Positions 1 to 9,604 are shown, numbered from the stretch's first letter. The stretch is 64,000 bases of DNA from Nostoc sp. FACHB-892 (GCF_014698795.1 NZ_JACJTR010000001.1:124001-188000), one strand, 5' to 3'. Translations and numbers: made by a program. The notes: generated from the sequence alone by a model not told the origin.

Positions 1-141
1 ATGCGGCTGTTTCTCGATTTTGCTATGAAAGAAGCGCTTAAAAATAACACACTGCAACCTTATACAACTGAAATGTCTGAGGCTGCCCGCGAACTGATTG
101 CAGGTGTGCAATTAGACGATGAGTCATTAGAAGATGGCTAA
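1..141 (+). CDS. prlF: PrlF/SohA-type antitoxin, C-terminal part
   Basis: This frame is open from the first base of the window to TAA at 139-141, so the gene begins upstream and only its last 46 codons are visible. The tail (acidic end, ARELIAGVQLDDE) resembles the C-terminus of E. coli PrlF/SohA, the antitoxin that neutralises the YhaV ribonuclease. Its stop overlaps the start of the next gene by 8 bases (ATGGCTAA), the tight coupling expected of an antitoxin-toxin pair. The N-terminal AbrB-like DNA-binding part lies outside the window, so the family call rests on the tail and on the neighbour. Confidence 0.7.
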   Translation: MRLFLDFAMKEALKNNTLQPYTTEMSEAARELIAGVQLDDESLEDG

Positions 142-592
142 GTTTGTCAGTAATGGATGGGAAGTTTACTTTCACCCACAACTATTTGGTACTCAGTATC
201 AAGAATTGTTTGAGCGCGTTTCCCATTTACGGGAGCAATTACCAGAGGCTGAATATAAAACCCATGCAACGGTAAAATTGTTTGCAGCAATTACTGTTGC
301 AATTGAAACGAAGATTTCCTCTGATCCGTTTGCAAGTCATTTTGCGTTGACAGGGGCGTTAAAACGCTATGGACGGATGAAAAAGATGGGTTTGCCGGAA
401 CGGTATCGGCTGTTTTTTAAGGCGTTTGATACGGAACAGTTGAAAGTAATTGCAATTTTGTGGTTAGGGTTTCCACGTAAAGAGGGGGCGAAAAATGATT
501 GTTACCAGGTGTTTACTAAGATGGTTGAACGAGGGACATTTCCAGACAGTTTAGATGAGTTGTTGAAAGATTGTGAGATAACGGATGATTAA
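134..592 (+). CDS. yhaV: YhaV-family type II toxin
   Basis: A 152-residue protein matching the YhaV toxin family (RelE-like ribonuclease that cleaves mRNA in association with ribosomes). Visible features are the N-terminal GWEVYFHPQLF segment, the central RYRLFFKAF stretch, and the C-terminal segment with Y-x-VF-x-KM followed by PDSLDELL. Length is typical for the family. The start overlaps the upstream prlF-like stop by 8 bases, giving the usual antitoxin-first order. The frame is intact, so the pair may be functional. The toxic activity is inferred from the family. Confidence 0.85.
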   Translation: MAKFVSNGWEVYFHPQLFGTQYQELFERVSHLREQLPEAEYKTHATVKLFAAITVAIETKISSDPFASHFALTGALKRYGRMKKMGLPERYRLFFKAFDTEQLKVIAILWLGFPRKEGAKNDCYQVFTKMVERGTFPDSLDELLKDCEITDD

Positions 593-714
593 AAGAGCAA
601 GAGACTTGTCAAGTAGTTGAAATCTTGTCAATTTTTATGCTTAAAATTGCACAAGAGGTTTATTTAGCATCTACTAAAAGCTAAAGTCAACCCTTTGCAG
701 GACTCCCATAAGCA

Positions 715-1101
715 ATGCTGACTGAAATTTTGCCTTTCCGCTTTGAGTTAGACACGATCGCGATCGCCGGAGCGAGTTTGTGGTCATTGGCGCTATATCT
801 AGGTTTTTCCCAAGTTAATGAATGGGTAATCGAGCAACTCAACCGTTGGTTTAACTTTGCCGAGCGATCGCTTTATACCAGCCAGTCAGAATTTGAAAAA
901 ACTCGTAAAGCCAGAGAATCCCAAAACTCTTTCTACGCTTCATTATTTAGCATTGTGCCTTTCTTAGTAGTCGGTGCTTTATGTAACTGGATTCTAGAAA
1001 TTAGTTTAGGTGAAAGTTGGGGAATTAGTACAGGAATATTAGCTTGTATGGGCGCTGGCATTTATGAACTTGGTCGTAGGGATGGAGAATCTTCGGATTA
1101 A
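715..1101 (+). CDS. conserved cyanobacterial membrane protein, unknown function
   Basis: A 128-residue protein with a hydrophobic stretch near residues 13-30, a charged middle (about 50-72, FEKTRKARESQ), and two more hydrophobic segments (about 76-95 and 102-118) before a polar tail GRRDGESSD. This suggests two or three membrane helices. I do not recognise a named domain. It stands alone, convergent with the LpxB-like gene that ends 60 bases away on the other strand. Ordinary codon use and HIP1 sites inside the gene suggest a resident gene. Confidence 0.6.
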   Translation: MLTEILPFRFELDTIAIAGASLWSLALYLGFSQVNEWVIEQLNRWFNFAERSLYTSQSEFEKTRKARESQNSFYASLFSIVPFLVVGALCNWILEISLGESWGISTGILACMGAGIYELGRRDGESSD

Positions 1102-1161
1102 GGGAGATTAGGGGGATGTTGCTCCTATTACTCCCTCATCCCCCCTGCTTCCTCATCCCCT
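1102..1161. repeat. short tandem repeat tract between convergent genes
   Basis: A pyrimidine/purine-biased stretch of CTCATCCCC- and CTTCC-like heptamers fills the gap between two convergent genes. This is the short tandemly repeated repetitive (STRR) type typical of Nostoc intergenic DNA. Confidence 0.5.
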
Positions 1162-2433
1162 CTACTTCCCAATTTCCTCACCAACAATCTGTGCTATCTT
1201 GTACGCTGCACCGCTTTCACCACGAATATTACGGAGTTTAGCGCGAATATCGTCCAATTTTTCTGGATGGGTTAATAAGTCTAAAACCATTTCTCCAATT
1301 TCTTGCGGTTGAAGTTTACCCATAAGTTCTGGCACTATCTCTTCCTGTGCCCAGATATTTGGCCATGCTAATAAACCTTTGCGTCTCACAAATCTTAGAA
1401 ATAACCAATTAATCACCTTTGTAAAAGGCGTACCTACTCCCGGCAGATTTGCCAACAACCCAGGTAAACCATCCCAAGCGCGCATGGCATCAAGTTGCTG
1501 TGTTGGCAGCAAAACAATCATTGGTACTCCTAAAGCACCGAGTTCGGCAGTGTTTGCCCCCACCGTAGTTAAGCAGATGCAGCACTGAGATAATAAGTTA
1601 TATGCAGGGTTTTCTTGCCACAGTTCCACAGTTAAGCCTGTTGTTGTTTTGAGCAATGCCTTGCTGTTAGCGTCGTCTGGGACAATTAAGGAAGCACCGC
1701 CAAAGCCAAAGATTTCAGCAATGGGGTTTTTTTGGGGATCGGCAAAACTAGCTAAAGTTTGTAAATCTAAAGTTGGGGCTACAGGAATCACAAACTTGGT
1801 TTGGGGTCTTTTTTTATGAACGTATTCGGCAATGCCTAGACTTAATGGTACTCCTTGGGCTAATTTTGCCGCTTTTGACCCAGGGAGTAAACCAATAATT
1901 GGGGAGTGGGGAGTAGGGAGTAGGGAGTAGCCAGTGCTGACTTGTTCTTGTGCTTCTAGCATCAAATCACCAACAACGGTGAATTTGTGAGCATATTTTT
2001 GGGGGACATCAGCAACAACTTCGGGTTTCATCACGCCAAAGCGGTCAATCCAGTTATGCCAACGGGCTGACCATTCGGCGTAAACTACTGTGCGATAGCC
2101 CAGCTTTTTGCCTATGACTACGGGGAAAATTTGATCGCCACCGAGGAAAATAACTACACCGTGACTTCTCCAATCCCAATTATCAAATGTTTTACCCCAA
2201 AGCAAAAATGACCAAAAATGCTCTGCTGGCTGTACTCTATCTACTTCTGGGTAAGAAAGTGCGATCGCAGCTTCTTTTCCACTAGCATTTGAACAAGGTG
2301 ATAATACCACAGAAATCCTCACTAGAGAAGGGTCATCCCCTAATTCTTGCCGCAGCGCCTTTACGACTGGACGCACCCAGGTTGTTACTTCACCTGGGCC
2401 ATTTGAAAGGATGAGAATATCTACTTGAGTCAT
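1162..2433 (-). CDS. LpxB-like glycosyltransferase (lipid-A-disaccharide synthase related)
   Basis: A 423-residue protein with the N-terminal ILILSNGPGEVTTWVRPV motif and, centrally, IGLLPGSKAAKL, followed by a UDP-sugar-binding-type C-terminal half (LTTVGANTAELGALGVPM). This is the cyanobacterial protein family distantly related to lipid-A-disaccharide synthase. Because these organisms lack classical lipid A biosynthesis, the acceptor is unknown and the name should be read as a fold assignment. Residues about 170-180 (GYSLLPTPHSP) are the in-frame translation of a heptamer repeat at 1901-1930, an insertion just before the conserved PGS motif. The start codon lies about 25 bases from a HIP1-like site. 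Confidence 0.75.
   Translation of the reverse strand: MTQVDILILSNGPGEVTTWVRPVVKALRQELGDDPSLVRISVVLSPCSNASGKEAAIALSYPEVDRVQPAEHFWSFLLWGKTFDNWDWRSHGVVIFLGGDQIFPVVIGKKLGYRTVVYAEWSARWHNWIDRFGVMKPEVVADVPQKYAHKFTVVGDLMLEAQEQVSTGYSLLPTPHSPIIGLLPGSKAAKLAQGVPLSLGIAEYVHKKRPQTKFVIPVAPTLDLQTLASFADPQKNPIAEIFGFGGASLIVPDDANSKALLKTTTGLTVELWQENPAYNLLSQCCICLTTVGANTAELGALGVPMIVLLPTQQLDAMRAWDGLPGLLANLPGVGTPFTKVINWLFLRFVRRKGLLAWPNIWAQEEIVPELMGKLQPQEIGEMVLDLLTHPEKLDDIRAKLRNIRGESGAAYKIAQIVGEEIGK
1901..1930. repeat. heptamer STRR inside the LpxB-like gene
   Basis: About four tandem copies of GGGAGTA/GGGAGTG lie inside the coding sequence and are read through in frame as roughly ten extra residues. The same heptamer is common between genes in this window (for example near 57,780). 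Confidence 0.75.
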
Positions 2434-2509
2434 TAGTTAATCGTACATTCAGCAAGTTCGCGATCGCTTAAAGGCAAGAGAAGCTGTAATCTACTACAAT
2501 ACATCTCAA

Positions 2510-2707
2510 TTATGTAGAAATCGAATACTCTAGCGAACGTGGATTATCGATTCTTTTGGAAGCATCTAATATTTATAGCCCGATAATATTTCCGTCTTCG
2601 TCGTAATCTAAAATTACCCCTGGCTTTTCTTCGTCACTCTCTTCTATGGGTACATCAGTCAATATAATTCTTAATATATCTACTTCTGGGTCATAGGTAA
2701 TTTTCAT
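2510..2707 (-). pseudogene. DUF2283 gene with a premature stop
   Basis: From ATG at 2705-2707 the frame reads MKITYDPEVDILRI and continues to DYDEDGNIIGL, the signature of the small DUF2283 family (usually about 60-75 residues). A TAA at 2573-2575 then interrupts it. The same frame continues directly with ILDASKRIDNPRSLEYS up to TAA at 2510-2512. Family members normally read NIIGIEILDASKR, so a GAA to TAA change is the simplest explanation. DUF2283 genes often sit beside DUF4258 genes in TA-like pairs; no intact partner is present here. A 44-residue product could still be made. Confidence 0.75.
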
Positions 2708-2753
2708 ATTTCTCTCCAGTATTTTTCAATCTTATTTAGGCAAAAGATAAATA

Positions 2754-2906
2754 CTAATTGCTTTTATAATTATCTAATTTATCTTCCAAAGAATCTAAAT
2801 CTTGAAATTTAACCCGAAAGAAACTCTGCCCCCCTAACAATTGGTATAAATCAGAACTACATAATTGGAGTCTGTCTATGCTAGCTAAAAAATATTTAGT
2901 CAGCAT
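2754..2906 (-). pseudogene. short ORF, possible gene remnant
   Basis: A 50-codon frame (starting MLTKYFLASIDRL, ending KLDNYKSN) lies directly upstream of the DUF2283 remnant on the same strand. Its open frame extends about 14 codons further upstream without a better start, so it may be the tail of a decayed gene. I do not recognise the family. It could equally be chance coding in AT-rich DNA. Confidence 0.25.
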
Positions 2907-2907
2907 A

Positions 2908-3202
2908 GGCAAGTTTCGTTTTGTAAGTATAATAAAATCGCTAAATAGCTATTTAACTATTAAAAATAAGTATTACAAAAAATTTACAAATAAGTGAGCG
3001 GATACTTTTAAACATAGTCAACAATTACAAAGAAATATTTCGTTTTTTATATCGATTTGTGTCAGATACAAGATAAAATGCCCACTGGGCAAGCGTTTTC
3101 TGATAAAAAACACATATTGCCTAAAGATCACAAAGTTACCTATGGCTGATGATGCCGCTAGGAACTTACAGAGAGAACACGCATCAAAGGAGCCGAAGAA
3201 GC
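2908..3202 (+). promoter_or_regulatory. chlH upstream region and leader
   Basis: AT-rich DNA ahead of chlH. It contains a short hairpin TGCCC-act-GGGCA at 3078-3090 and a good ribosome-binding site AAAGGAG at about 3186-3192 before ATG 3203. No clear -35/-10 pair could be chosen with confidence. The region is long enough to hold the light- or iron-responsive control expected of a chlorophyll-synthesis gene, but that is inference. Confidence 0.4.
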
Positions 3203-6200
3203 ATGTTCACACACGTCAAGTCCACCATTAGACACATTGCGCCTGATAACTTACGCGGACGTAATTTAATCAAGGTGGTCTATGTCGTGCTTGAGTCCCA
3301 GTACCAGAGTGCTTTGTCGCAAGCGGTTCGCACGATTAACGCGAACAATCCCAACTTGGCGATTGAAATCAGTGGGTACTTGATTGAGGAACTCCGCGAC
3401 CCAGAGAACTATGAGGAGTTCAAACGAGAAATTGAGAGTGCGAATATCTTCATCGCTTCCCTCATTTTCATCGAAGACTTAGCACAGAAAGTAGTAGCAG
3501 CAGTAGAACCACACCGCGATCATCTAGACGTTTCCGTTGTCTTTCCCTCGATGCCAGAGGTAATGCGCCTGAGTAAAATGGGCAGCTTTTCTCTAGCACA
3601 GTTGGGTCAGTCAAAAAGTGCGATCGCTCAATTCATGCGGAAACGCAAAGAAAAATCCGGTGCAGGATTCCAAGATGGAATGCTGAAGCTTTTGCGAACC
3701 CTGCCGCAAGTGCTGAAGTTTTTACCAATGGACAAGGCACAGGATGCCCGAAATTTCATGCTCAGTTTTCAGTATTGGCTAGGTGGTTCTCCAGAAAACC
3801 TGGAAAACTTCTTGCTGATGCTAGCTGATAAATACGTATTTAAAGGTTTAGAGAAACAAAATTTTGCACCTTCAACATATCAACAGCCAGTGGTTTATCC
3901 CGATTTAGGGATTTGGCATCCTTTGGCTCCCAGTATGTTTGAAGATGTTAGAGAGTACCTCAATTGGTACACAGCTCGTAAGGATATTTCTAACGATCTC
4001 AAAGATCCCTTAGCTCCTTGTGTCGGGTTAGTATTGCAACGTACTCACCTAGTTACAGGGGATGATGCCCATTATGTAGCAATGGTGCAAGAGTTGGAAG
4101 CACTAGGCGCACGGGTACTACCAGTTTTTGCTGGTGGTTTGGATTTCTCCAAGCCTGTGGATGCTTACTTTTATGAACCAAATACCAACACACAGTTGGT
4201 AGATGCAGTGATATCACTGACTGGTTTTGCTTTAGTGGGTGGCCCAGCCAGACAAGACCATCCCAAGGCAATTGAGGCACTCAAACGCTTAAACCGTCCT
4301 TACATGGTGGCATTACCCTTAGTATTCCAAACCACAGAAGAGTGGATGGATAGCGATTTAGGGTTACATCCAATTCAAGTAGCTTTGCAAATTGCGATTC
4401 CTGAATTGGATGGTGCAATTGAGCCGATAATTTTATCAGGTAGAGATGGGACTACAGGGAAAGCGATCGCACTGCGCGATCGGGTTGAAGCAGTAGCCGA
4501 ACGCGCTTTAAAATGGGCTAACCTCCGCCGCAAGCCGAAGCTGGATAAGAAAGTCGCTATCACCGTTTTCAGCTTCCCGCCAGATAAAGGCAACGTCGGA
4601 ACCGCCGCTTACTTGGATGTATTCGGCTCAATTTACGAGGTGATGAAAGCTCTCAAAAATAACGGCTACGACTTACCAGAATTGCCAGAATCAGCCGAAG
4701 CGTTGATGCAAGAAGTCATCCACGATGCTCAAGCACAGTACAACAGTCCAGAACTGAACGTTGCTTACAAAATGTCGGTTCCTGAGTATGAGGCGCTAAC
4801 CCCCTACTCTCAACGCCTAGAGGAAAACTGGGGCCCACCTCCCGGACATCTCAACAGCGATGGGCAAAACCTGCTAATTTATGGTAAGCAATTCGGTAAC
4901 GTCTTCATCGGTGTACAACCTACATTTGGTTACGAAGGCGACCCGATGCGGCTGTTATTCTCCCGTTCAGCTAGTCCTCACCACGGTTTTGCTGCTTACT
5001 ACACTTACCTAGAGCAAGTTTGGAAAGCTGATGCTGTACTGCACTTTGGTACACACGGTTCCTTGGAATTCATGCCAGGTAAACAAATGGGGATGTCTGG
5101 TGATTGTTATCCAGATAACTTGATTGGCTCAATTCCCAACTTGTACTACTACGCAGCCAATAATCCGAGTGAGGCGACAATTGCCAAACGCCGGAGTTAT
5201 GCCGAAACAATTTCTTACTTGACACCACCGGCAGAAAATGCTGGTTTGTATAAAGGTTTGAAGGAACTCAGCGAATTAATTGCTTCCTATCAAACCTTAA
5301 AAGATAGTGGACGCGGTGTTTCCATTGTCAACAGCATCATGGATAAATGCCGGATCGTGAATCTGGATAAGGATATTAACCTGCCAGAAACCGATGCCAG
5401 AGACATGAGTACCGATGAGCGGGATAATATTGTTGGCAACGTCTACCGCAAGTTGATGGAAATCGAGTCTCGGTTGTTGCCTTGTGGTTTGCATGTCATT
5501 GGTAAACCACCAAGTGCAGAAGAAGCGATCGCAACTCTCGTCAACATTGCTAGTCTAGATCGTCAAGAAGAAGGACTTCAAGGCTTACCGGGAATTATCG
5601 CCAATAGCATAGGGCGTAATATTGACGATATTTATCAAAATAATGACCGGGGCATTTTACAAGATGTCCAATTACTGCAAGACATCACCTTAGCAACTCG
5701 TGCAGCAGTAACCGCCCTTGTTCAAGAGCAAACCGACGCAGAAGGGCGAGTTTCTCTAGTTTCCCGGTTGAATTTCTTCAACATGGGTAAAAAAGAACCT
5801 TGGGTGGAATCATTGCATAAAGCAGGTTATCCCAAAGTCGATACCGCAGCCTTAAAACCCCTATTTGAGTATTTGGAATTCTGCCTCCAGCAAGTTTGTG
5901 CCGACAACGAACTCGGAGCATTACTCAAAGGTTTAGAAGGTGAGTACGTTCTACCTGGCCCTGGTGGCGATCCCATCCGCAACCCCGATGTATTGCCCAC
6001 AGGTAAGAATATCCATGCACTCGATCCGCAATCCATCCCAACAACAGCAGCAGTCCAATCAGCCAAAATCGTTGTAGACAGGCTTTTGGCACGTAACAAA
6101 GCTGAAAACGATGGAAAATGGCCAGAAACCATCGCCTGCGTCCTTTGGGGAACCGATAACATCAAAACTTACGGCGAATCCCTAGCGCAAATTATGTGGA

Positions 6201-7189
6201 TGGTGGGTGTGCGTCCAGTTCCCGATGCCTTGGGAAGGGTGAACAAGTTGGAATTGATATCTTTAGAAGAGTTGGGACGACCCAGAATTGATGTAGTAAT
6301 CAACTGTTCTGGTGTATTCCGCGACTTGTTCATCAACCAAATGAACCTGCTAGACCAAGGGGTGAAGATGGCAGCTGAGGCGGATGAACCCTTAGAAATG
6401 AACTTTGTTCGCAAACACGCTTTGCAACAAGCCGAAGATATGGGAATTAATCTGCGTCAAGCAGCGACGCGCGTTTTCTCCAACGCTTCTGGTTCCTATT
6501 CGTCAAATATCAACTTGGCGGTAGAAAACAGCACTTGGGATAGTGAAGCCGAGTTGCAGGAAATGTATCTCAACCGGAAATCCTTCTCCTTCAATTCTGA
6601 TAACCCCGGAATCATGGACGAATCGCGGCAGATTTTTGAAAGTACATTGAAAACTGCTGATGCAACTTTCCAAAATTTGGATTCTTCCGAGATTAGCTTA
6701 ACGGACGTTTCCCACTACTTTGATTCAGATCCTACTAAGCTGGTGGCAAGTCTGCGGGGTGATGGTAAAAAACCAGCATCTTATATTGCAGATACAACCA
6801 CAGCTAACGCCCAAGTGCGGACATTATCAGAAACCGTGCGGTTGGATGCGCGTACCAAATTGTTAAATCCCAAATGGTACGAGGGGATGCTGTCTCACGG
6901 TTACGAAGGTGTGCGCGAACTCTCCAAGCGGTTGGTGAATACAACAGGTTGGAGTGCGACAGCCGGCGCTGTGGACAACTGGATTTATGAGGATACTAAC
7001 GAAACCTTCATCAAAGATGAAGAAATGCAGAAACGGTTGCTGAACCTTAATCCCCATTCTTTCCGCAAGATTGTATCAACTTTGTTGGAAGTGAATGGAC
7101 GCGGTTATTGGGAGACTAGCGAGGATAATTTAGATCGTCTGCGCGAGTTGTACCAAGAAGTTGAAGACCGAATTGAAGGGATAGACTAG
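3203..7189 (+). CDS. chlH: magnesium chelatase subunit H
   Basis: The large porphyrin-binding subunit of Mg-protoporphyrin IX chelatase, which works with ChlI and ChlD to insert Mg2+ at the start of chlorophyll synthesis. The frame is open from 3149, but ATG 3203 ([16 protein letters not shown]) is preferred: it follows AAAGGAG, begins where the family begins, and gives 1328 residues, the usual length. The N-terminal ChlH-specific domain (about 1-170) is followed by the CobN/Mg-chelatase body with [16 protein letters not shown], and an ending of the family type ([18 protein letters not shown]). No frame defects. ChlI and ChlD are not in the window, but the ChlH activator Gun4 is encoded at 51.3 kb. 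Confidence 0.97.
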   Translation: MFTHVKSTIRHIAPDNLRGRNLIKVVYVVLESQYQSALSQAVRTINANNPNLAIEISGYLIEELRDPENYEEFKREIESANIFIASLIFIEDLAQKVVAAVEPHRDHLDVSVVFPSMPEVMRLSKMGSFSLAQLGQSKSAIAQFMRKRKEKSGAGFQDGMLKLLRTLPQVLKFLPMDKAQDARNFMLSFQYWLGGSPENLENFLLMLADKYVFKGLEKQNFAPSTYQQPVVYPDLGIWHPLAPSMFEDVREYLNWYTARKDISNDLKDPLAPCVGLVLQRTHLVTGDDAHYVAMVQELEALGARVLPVFAGGLDFSKPVDAYFYEPNTNTQLVDAVISLTGFALVGGPARQDHPKAIEALKRLNRPYMVALPLVFQTTEEWMDSDLGLHPIQVALQIAIPELDGAIEPIILSGRDGTTGKAIALRDRVEAVAERALKWANLRRKPKLDKKVAITVFSFPPDKGNVGTAAYLDVFGSIYEVMKALKNNGYDLPELPESAEALMQEVIHDAQAQYNSPELNVAYKMSVPEYEALTPYSQRLEENWGPPPGHLNSDGQNLLIYGKQFGNVFIGVQPTFGYEGDPMRLLFSRSASPHHGFAAYYTYLEQVWKADAVLHFGTHGSLEFMPGKQMGMSGDCYPDNLIGSIPNLYYYAANNPSEATIAKRRSYAETISYLTPPAENAGLYKGLKELSELIASYQTLKDSGRGVSIVNSIMDKCRIVNLDKDINLPETDARDMSTDERDNIVGNVYRKLMEIESRLLPCGLHVIGKPPSAEEAIATLVNIASLDRQEEGLQGLPGIIANSIGRNIDDIYQNNDRGILQDVQLLQDITLATRAAVTALVQEQTDAEGRVSLVSRLNFFNMGKKEPWVESLHKAGYPKVDTAALKPLFEYLEFCLQQVCADNELGALLKGLEGEYVLPGPGGDPIRNPDVLPTGKNIHALDPQSIPTTAAVQSAKIVVDRLLARNKAENDGKWPETIACVLWGTDNIKTYGESLAQIMWMVGVRPVPDALGRVNKLELISLEELGRPRIDVVINCSGVFRDLFINQMNLLDQGVKMAAEADEPLEMNFVRKHALQQAEDMGINLRQAATRVFSNASGSYSSNINLAVENSTWDSEAELQEMYLNRKSFSFNSDNPGIMDESRQIFESTLKTADATFQNLDSSEISLTDVSHYFDSDPTKLVASLRGDGKKPASYIADTTTANAQVRTLSETVRLDARTKLLNPKWYEGMLSHGYEGVRELSKRLVNTTGWSATAGAVDNWIYEDTNETFIKDEEMQKRLLNLNPHSFRKIVSTLLEVNGRGYWETSEDNLDRLRELYQEVEDRIEGID

Positions 7190-7198
7190 GATTACATG

Positions 7199-7220
7199 GG
7201 CAGGCTTTATGCCTGCCTTA
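7199..7220 (+). terminator. hairpin downstream of chlH
   Basis: A perfect 7-bp stem GGCAGGC / GCCTGCC with a 5-base loop begins ten bases after the chlH stop. The run of Ts after it is short, so it may be a weak terminator or an mRNA 3'-end stabiliser. Confidence 0.5.
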
Positions 7221-7240
7221 ACAATGAGATAAAGTGAATT

Positions 7241-7552
7241 ATGGATAATTGGCAAGATATTACTGATAATAGATTAGTAAGACCAATACATCCTGGTGAA
7301 GTAATTGCAGATATTTTAGATGATTTAGATATTAATACCGCAACTTTTGCAGTAATTTTAGGAGTATCTAATCAAACAATTCAGGAAGTTATTAATGGTC
7401 AAAGGTCAATTACAGTAGATATAGCAATACGTCTCGGGAAAGCTTTAGGAAATGGCCCAAGACTTTGGCTTAATCTTCAGCAAAAAGTTGATCTTTGGGA
7501 TGCTTTGCAAAGCCATAAAGAAGAATATGAGCAAGTTATGACATTAGTTTAG
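7241..7552 (+). CDS. higA: HigA-family antitoxin, orphan
   Basis: A 103-residue XRE-type regulator of the HigA family: RPIHPGEVIADILDDL, then a helix-turn-helix (about residues 31-60, FAVILGVSNQTIQEVINGQ) and AIRLGKALGNGPRLWLNLQ. In canonical higBA operons the HigB toxin gene lies just upstream. Here only 51 bases separate the gene from chlH, so there is no room for one, and downstream lies a convergent, unrelated gene. It is therefore a solitary antitoxin or a stand-alone repressor. The A+T-rich codon use differs from chlH and suggests acquisition. Confidence 0.85.
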   Translation: MDNWQDITDNRLVRPIHPGEVIADILDDLDINTATFAVILGVSNQTIQEVINGQRSITVDIAIRLGKALGNGPRLWLNLQQKVDLWDALQSHKEEYEQVMTLV

Positions 7553-7659
7553 AAGAAATTGTGAATAATTATAATTATTTTTTTAATCATTTAAATTTAC
7601 AAGAAACAATTTTTATGTAAATGAATTGATTCTTAAATAGCGAAAAAATAGTAATAATA

Positions 7660-9459
7660 CTATACACTCATACTACCAAAGTCTGTCCAGTCTGTTATAT
7701 CTGATTCTGCAAGAGATTTGTCTGATGTATTGGAATCTGGTGATAAAGGTGCTTCTAAAGTAAATTTTGATTTATTTAGGTTTCTGATTAATCTTCTTTT
7801 ATTGCCTAAATCTGATGTAGTTAGGCTTTGCTTATGCTGCTCACATTCATAGTCTTCATAAATATCAATCCATTCTTGCGGAAAAAGTAAAGTACGCCAA
7901 TTAATATTAGCAGATGTAGACAATCTTCTTTCTATATTTGCAATATGATAAGATCGCTCATCTTGATGTCTTCCTATAATATATTTTCTCCAAATTTTTA
8001 ACCTTTCATTGTGAGGATAATGACAGTAATACTTTTGTATATTATTTATCTGATAAAAGGCAGATAAAATAAGTTGTGTATTGAATGTTCTTCCATTCCA
8101 ACCATGATCTAATAGATATAGATATATATTAGGAATTTGATAATCTACATTTTTTAAAGCTCTTTGTGCTTCTTCCTTAGTTTCGTATGCTTCTAGATAT
8201 AAAATTGATTTATCAGATGTATTATTATTTTTACAATCCATAATTATTATAGGTGTTGTAATAACTCCAGATATAACTTTTTGATTTTTATTATTTAATT
8301 CAACAGAATACTGAACTAAATACTTTACTTCGTTTTTTCTGAGTTTATTGACTGTGCTGGGATGAGATGTTATTTCAGAGTTGTCAGATTTCTTTCGAAT
8401 TGAACGATTTATAATTTGCTCATTTATTTGAACCGGATCAAATATTTCAGCTAACACATCATAATTAATATTATTTCCTATTTCATCCCAGAAGTGTAAA
8501 TATTTAAATGTATTGCTTAAAAAATCTTTAAGCGTTATTTTTGTACCAGTCCAACCTAAATTAAGGAGATGACGATAAGCAAAATCCATTCTTGCTACTG
8601 TTCCTGCACATTCGACTTCTAGAAATGTTTGTCTACCACGCAAACAATCATTATTTGTCAATAACCCTCCTCCTGATTTATTCCATGCTTGTTCTTCTAC
8701 TTTTTCAGCATCTTCTCTAGTTTTGAATGGTAAAGTATATAAAATCCACATCTGTCCTTTTACTGCTTCTTCACGGGTTGACTTGACTTCACCACGATAA
8801 TGTTGTTGCATTCTTTGGGTTAAATTTGATGTCATTCCCCAATAAATTGCATCTAATTTTTCTAAATATAAACAGTATATAAAATCAACCGTGCTTACTC
8901 TCTTAATTAGTTGTAACTGCTTAAAATATTCACTAAAATCAATGGGAGGTTTAACTTTTCTATTTCTAGATAAGGGAGAATAAGCATCTAGGGAATTTAA
9001 GTCAATATCATCGATGATATCTTCACTAATATTTGTAGTAATATTAGTCTTCTGCTCAGGCTGAGAAGTTTCTACTATGCTAGTTTGTTGATTTAATAAA
9101 AGACGTAAACTTTTAGCTTCCTCTGTACCTTTGTCTGTATTAGTTACTACTTCAAAAGTAACGCGCATTCCTTCTGGTAAAGAAACAGGGTGAAAATTAT
9201 TTGTTGCTAACATGTATTCCCACTCTATAGCTTTTGGATCTTTGCTAATACTCCATTCAAACAGATTAGCTTTTAATTTCTCAGATTCAATAATACTTTC
9301 TTCTACCCCTAATCTTTCAGCTAGTTCAGCAACTGTATAACAAACGTTATCTTTCTGGGTATAAATTTCCTTACTGTTTTCACGCTTGATAAAACCAAAA
9401 TTAATTTTCTGATTTTTTCGGTTCTTGCCAAAAAACTTAATTACACCTGTTTCTCTCAT
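7660..9459 (-). CDS. fusion protein: split cold-shock-like domain with HTH-like insert, plus GIY-YIG-like nuclease domain
   Basis: A 599-residue protein. Residues 1-39 (GVIKFFGKNRKNQKINFGFI) look like the first strands of a cold-shock/S1-type OB fold, and residues 96-121 (EGMRVTFEVV, then EEAKSLRLLL) like its last strands. Between them is an insert with an HTH-like segment TVAELAERLGVEESIIE (about 42-58). Residues 193-270 resemble a GIY-YIG nuclease: FIY (193-195), YWG (206-208), Arg216 in NLTQRMQQH, and Glu255/256 in AEKVEEQ. Two similar segments follow: HLLNLGWTGTKITLKDFL (about 297-314) and YLLDHGWNGRTFNTQLIL (about 448-465). The tail is Ser/Asp-rich. I know no named family with this order. 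The gene is AT-rich, stands alone, and converges with higA. Confidence 0.6.
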   Translation of the reverse strand: MRETGVIKFFGKNRKNQKINFGFIKRENSKEIYTQKDNVCYTVAELAERLGVEESIIESEKLKANLFEWSISKDPKAIEWEYMLATNNFHPVSLPEGMRVTFEVVTNTDKGTEEAKSLRLLLNQQTSIVETSQPEQKTNITTNISEDIIDDIDLNSLDAYSPLSRNRKVKPPIDFSEYFKQLQLIKRVSTVDFIYCLYLEKLDAIYWGMTSNLTQRMQQHYRGEVKSTREEAVKGQMWILYTLPFKTREDAEKVEEQAWNKSGGGLLTNNDCLRGRQTFLEVECAGTVARMDFAYRHLLNLGWTGTKITLKDFLSNTFKYLHFWDEIGNNINYDVLAEIFDPVQINEQIINRSIRKKSDNSEITSHPSTVNKLRKNEVKYLVQYSVELNNKNQKVISGVITTPIIIMDCKNNNTSDKSILYLEAYETKEEAQRALKNVDYQIPNIYLYLLDHGWNGRTFNTQLILSAFYQINNIQKYYCHYPHNERLKIWRKYIIGRHQDERSYHIANIERRLSTSANINWRTLLFPQEWIDIYEDYECEQHKQSLTTSDLGNKRRLIRNLNKSKFTLEAPLSPDSNTSDKSLAESDITDWTDFGSMSV

Positions 9460-9604
9460 AAAATATATTATTCAAAAGTCATTATCTATAATTATTTATT
9501 GTCACTATTGTATTTTGCACAATCTAATAATATATTTGTTAACCGTATAATTACGCAAAAACATAAAAATCTGTTATTAAACTGCCTAGAATGGGTTCTT
9601 GTTT

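Noticed and set aside
4053-7057. Several minus-strand frames opposite chlH
   Set aside because: Antisense shadows of a strongly conserved gene.
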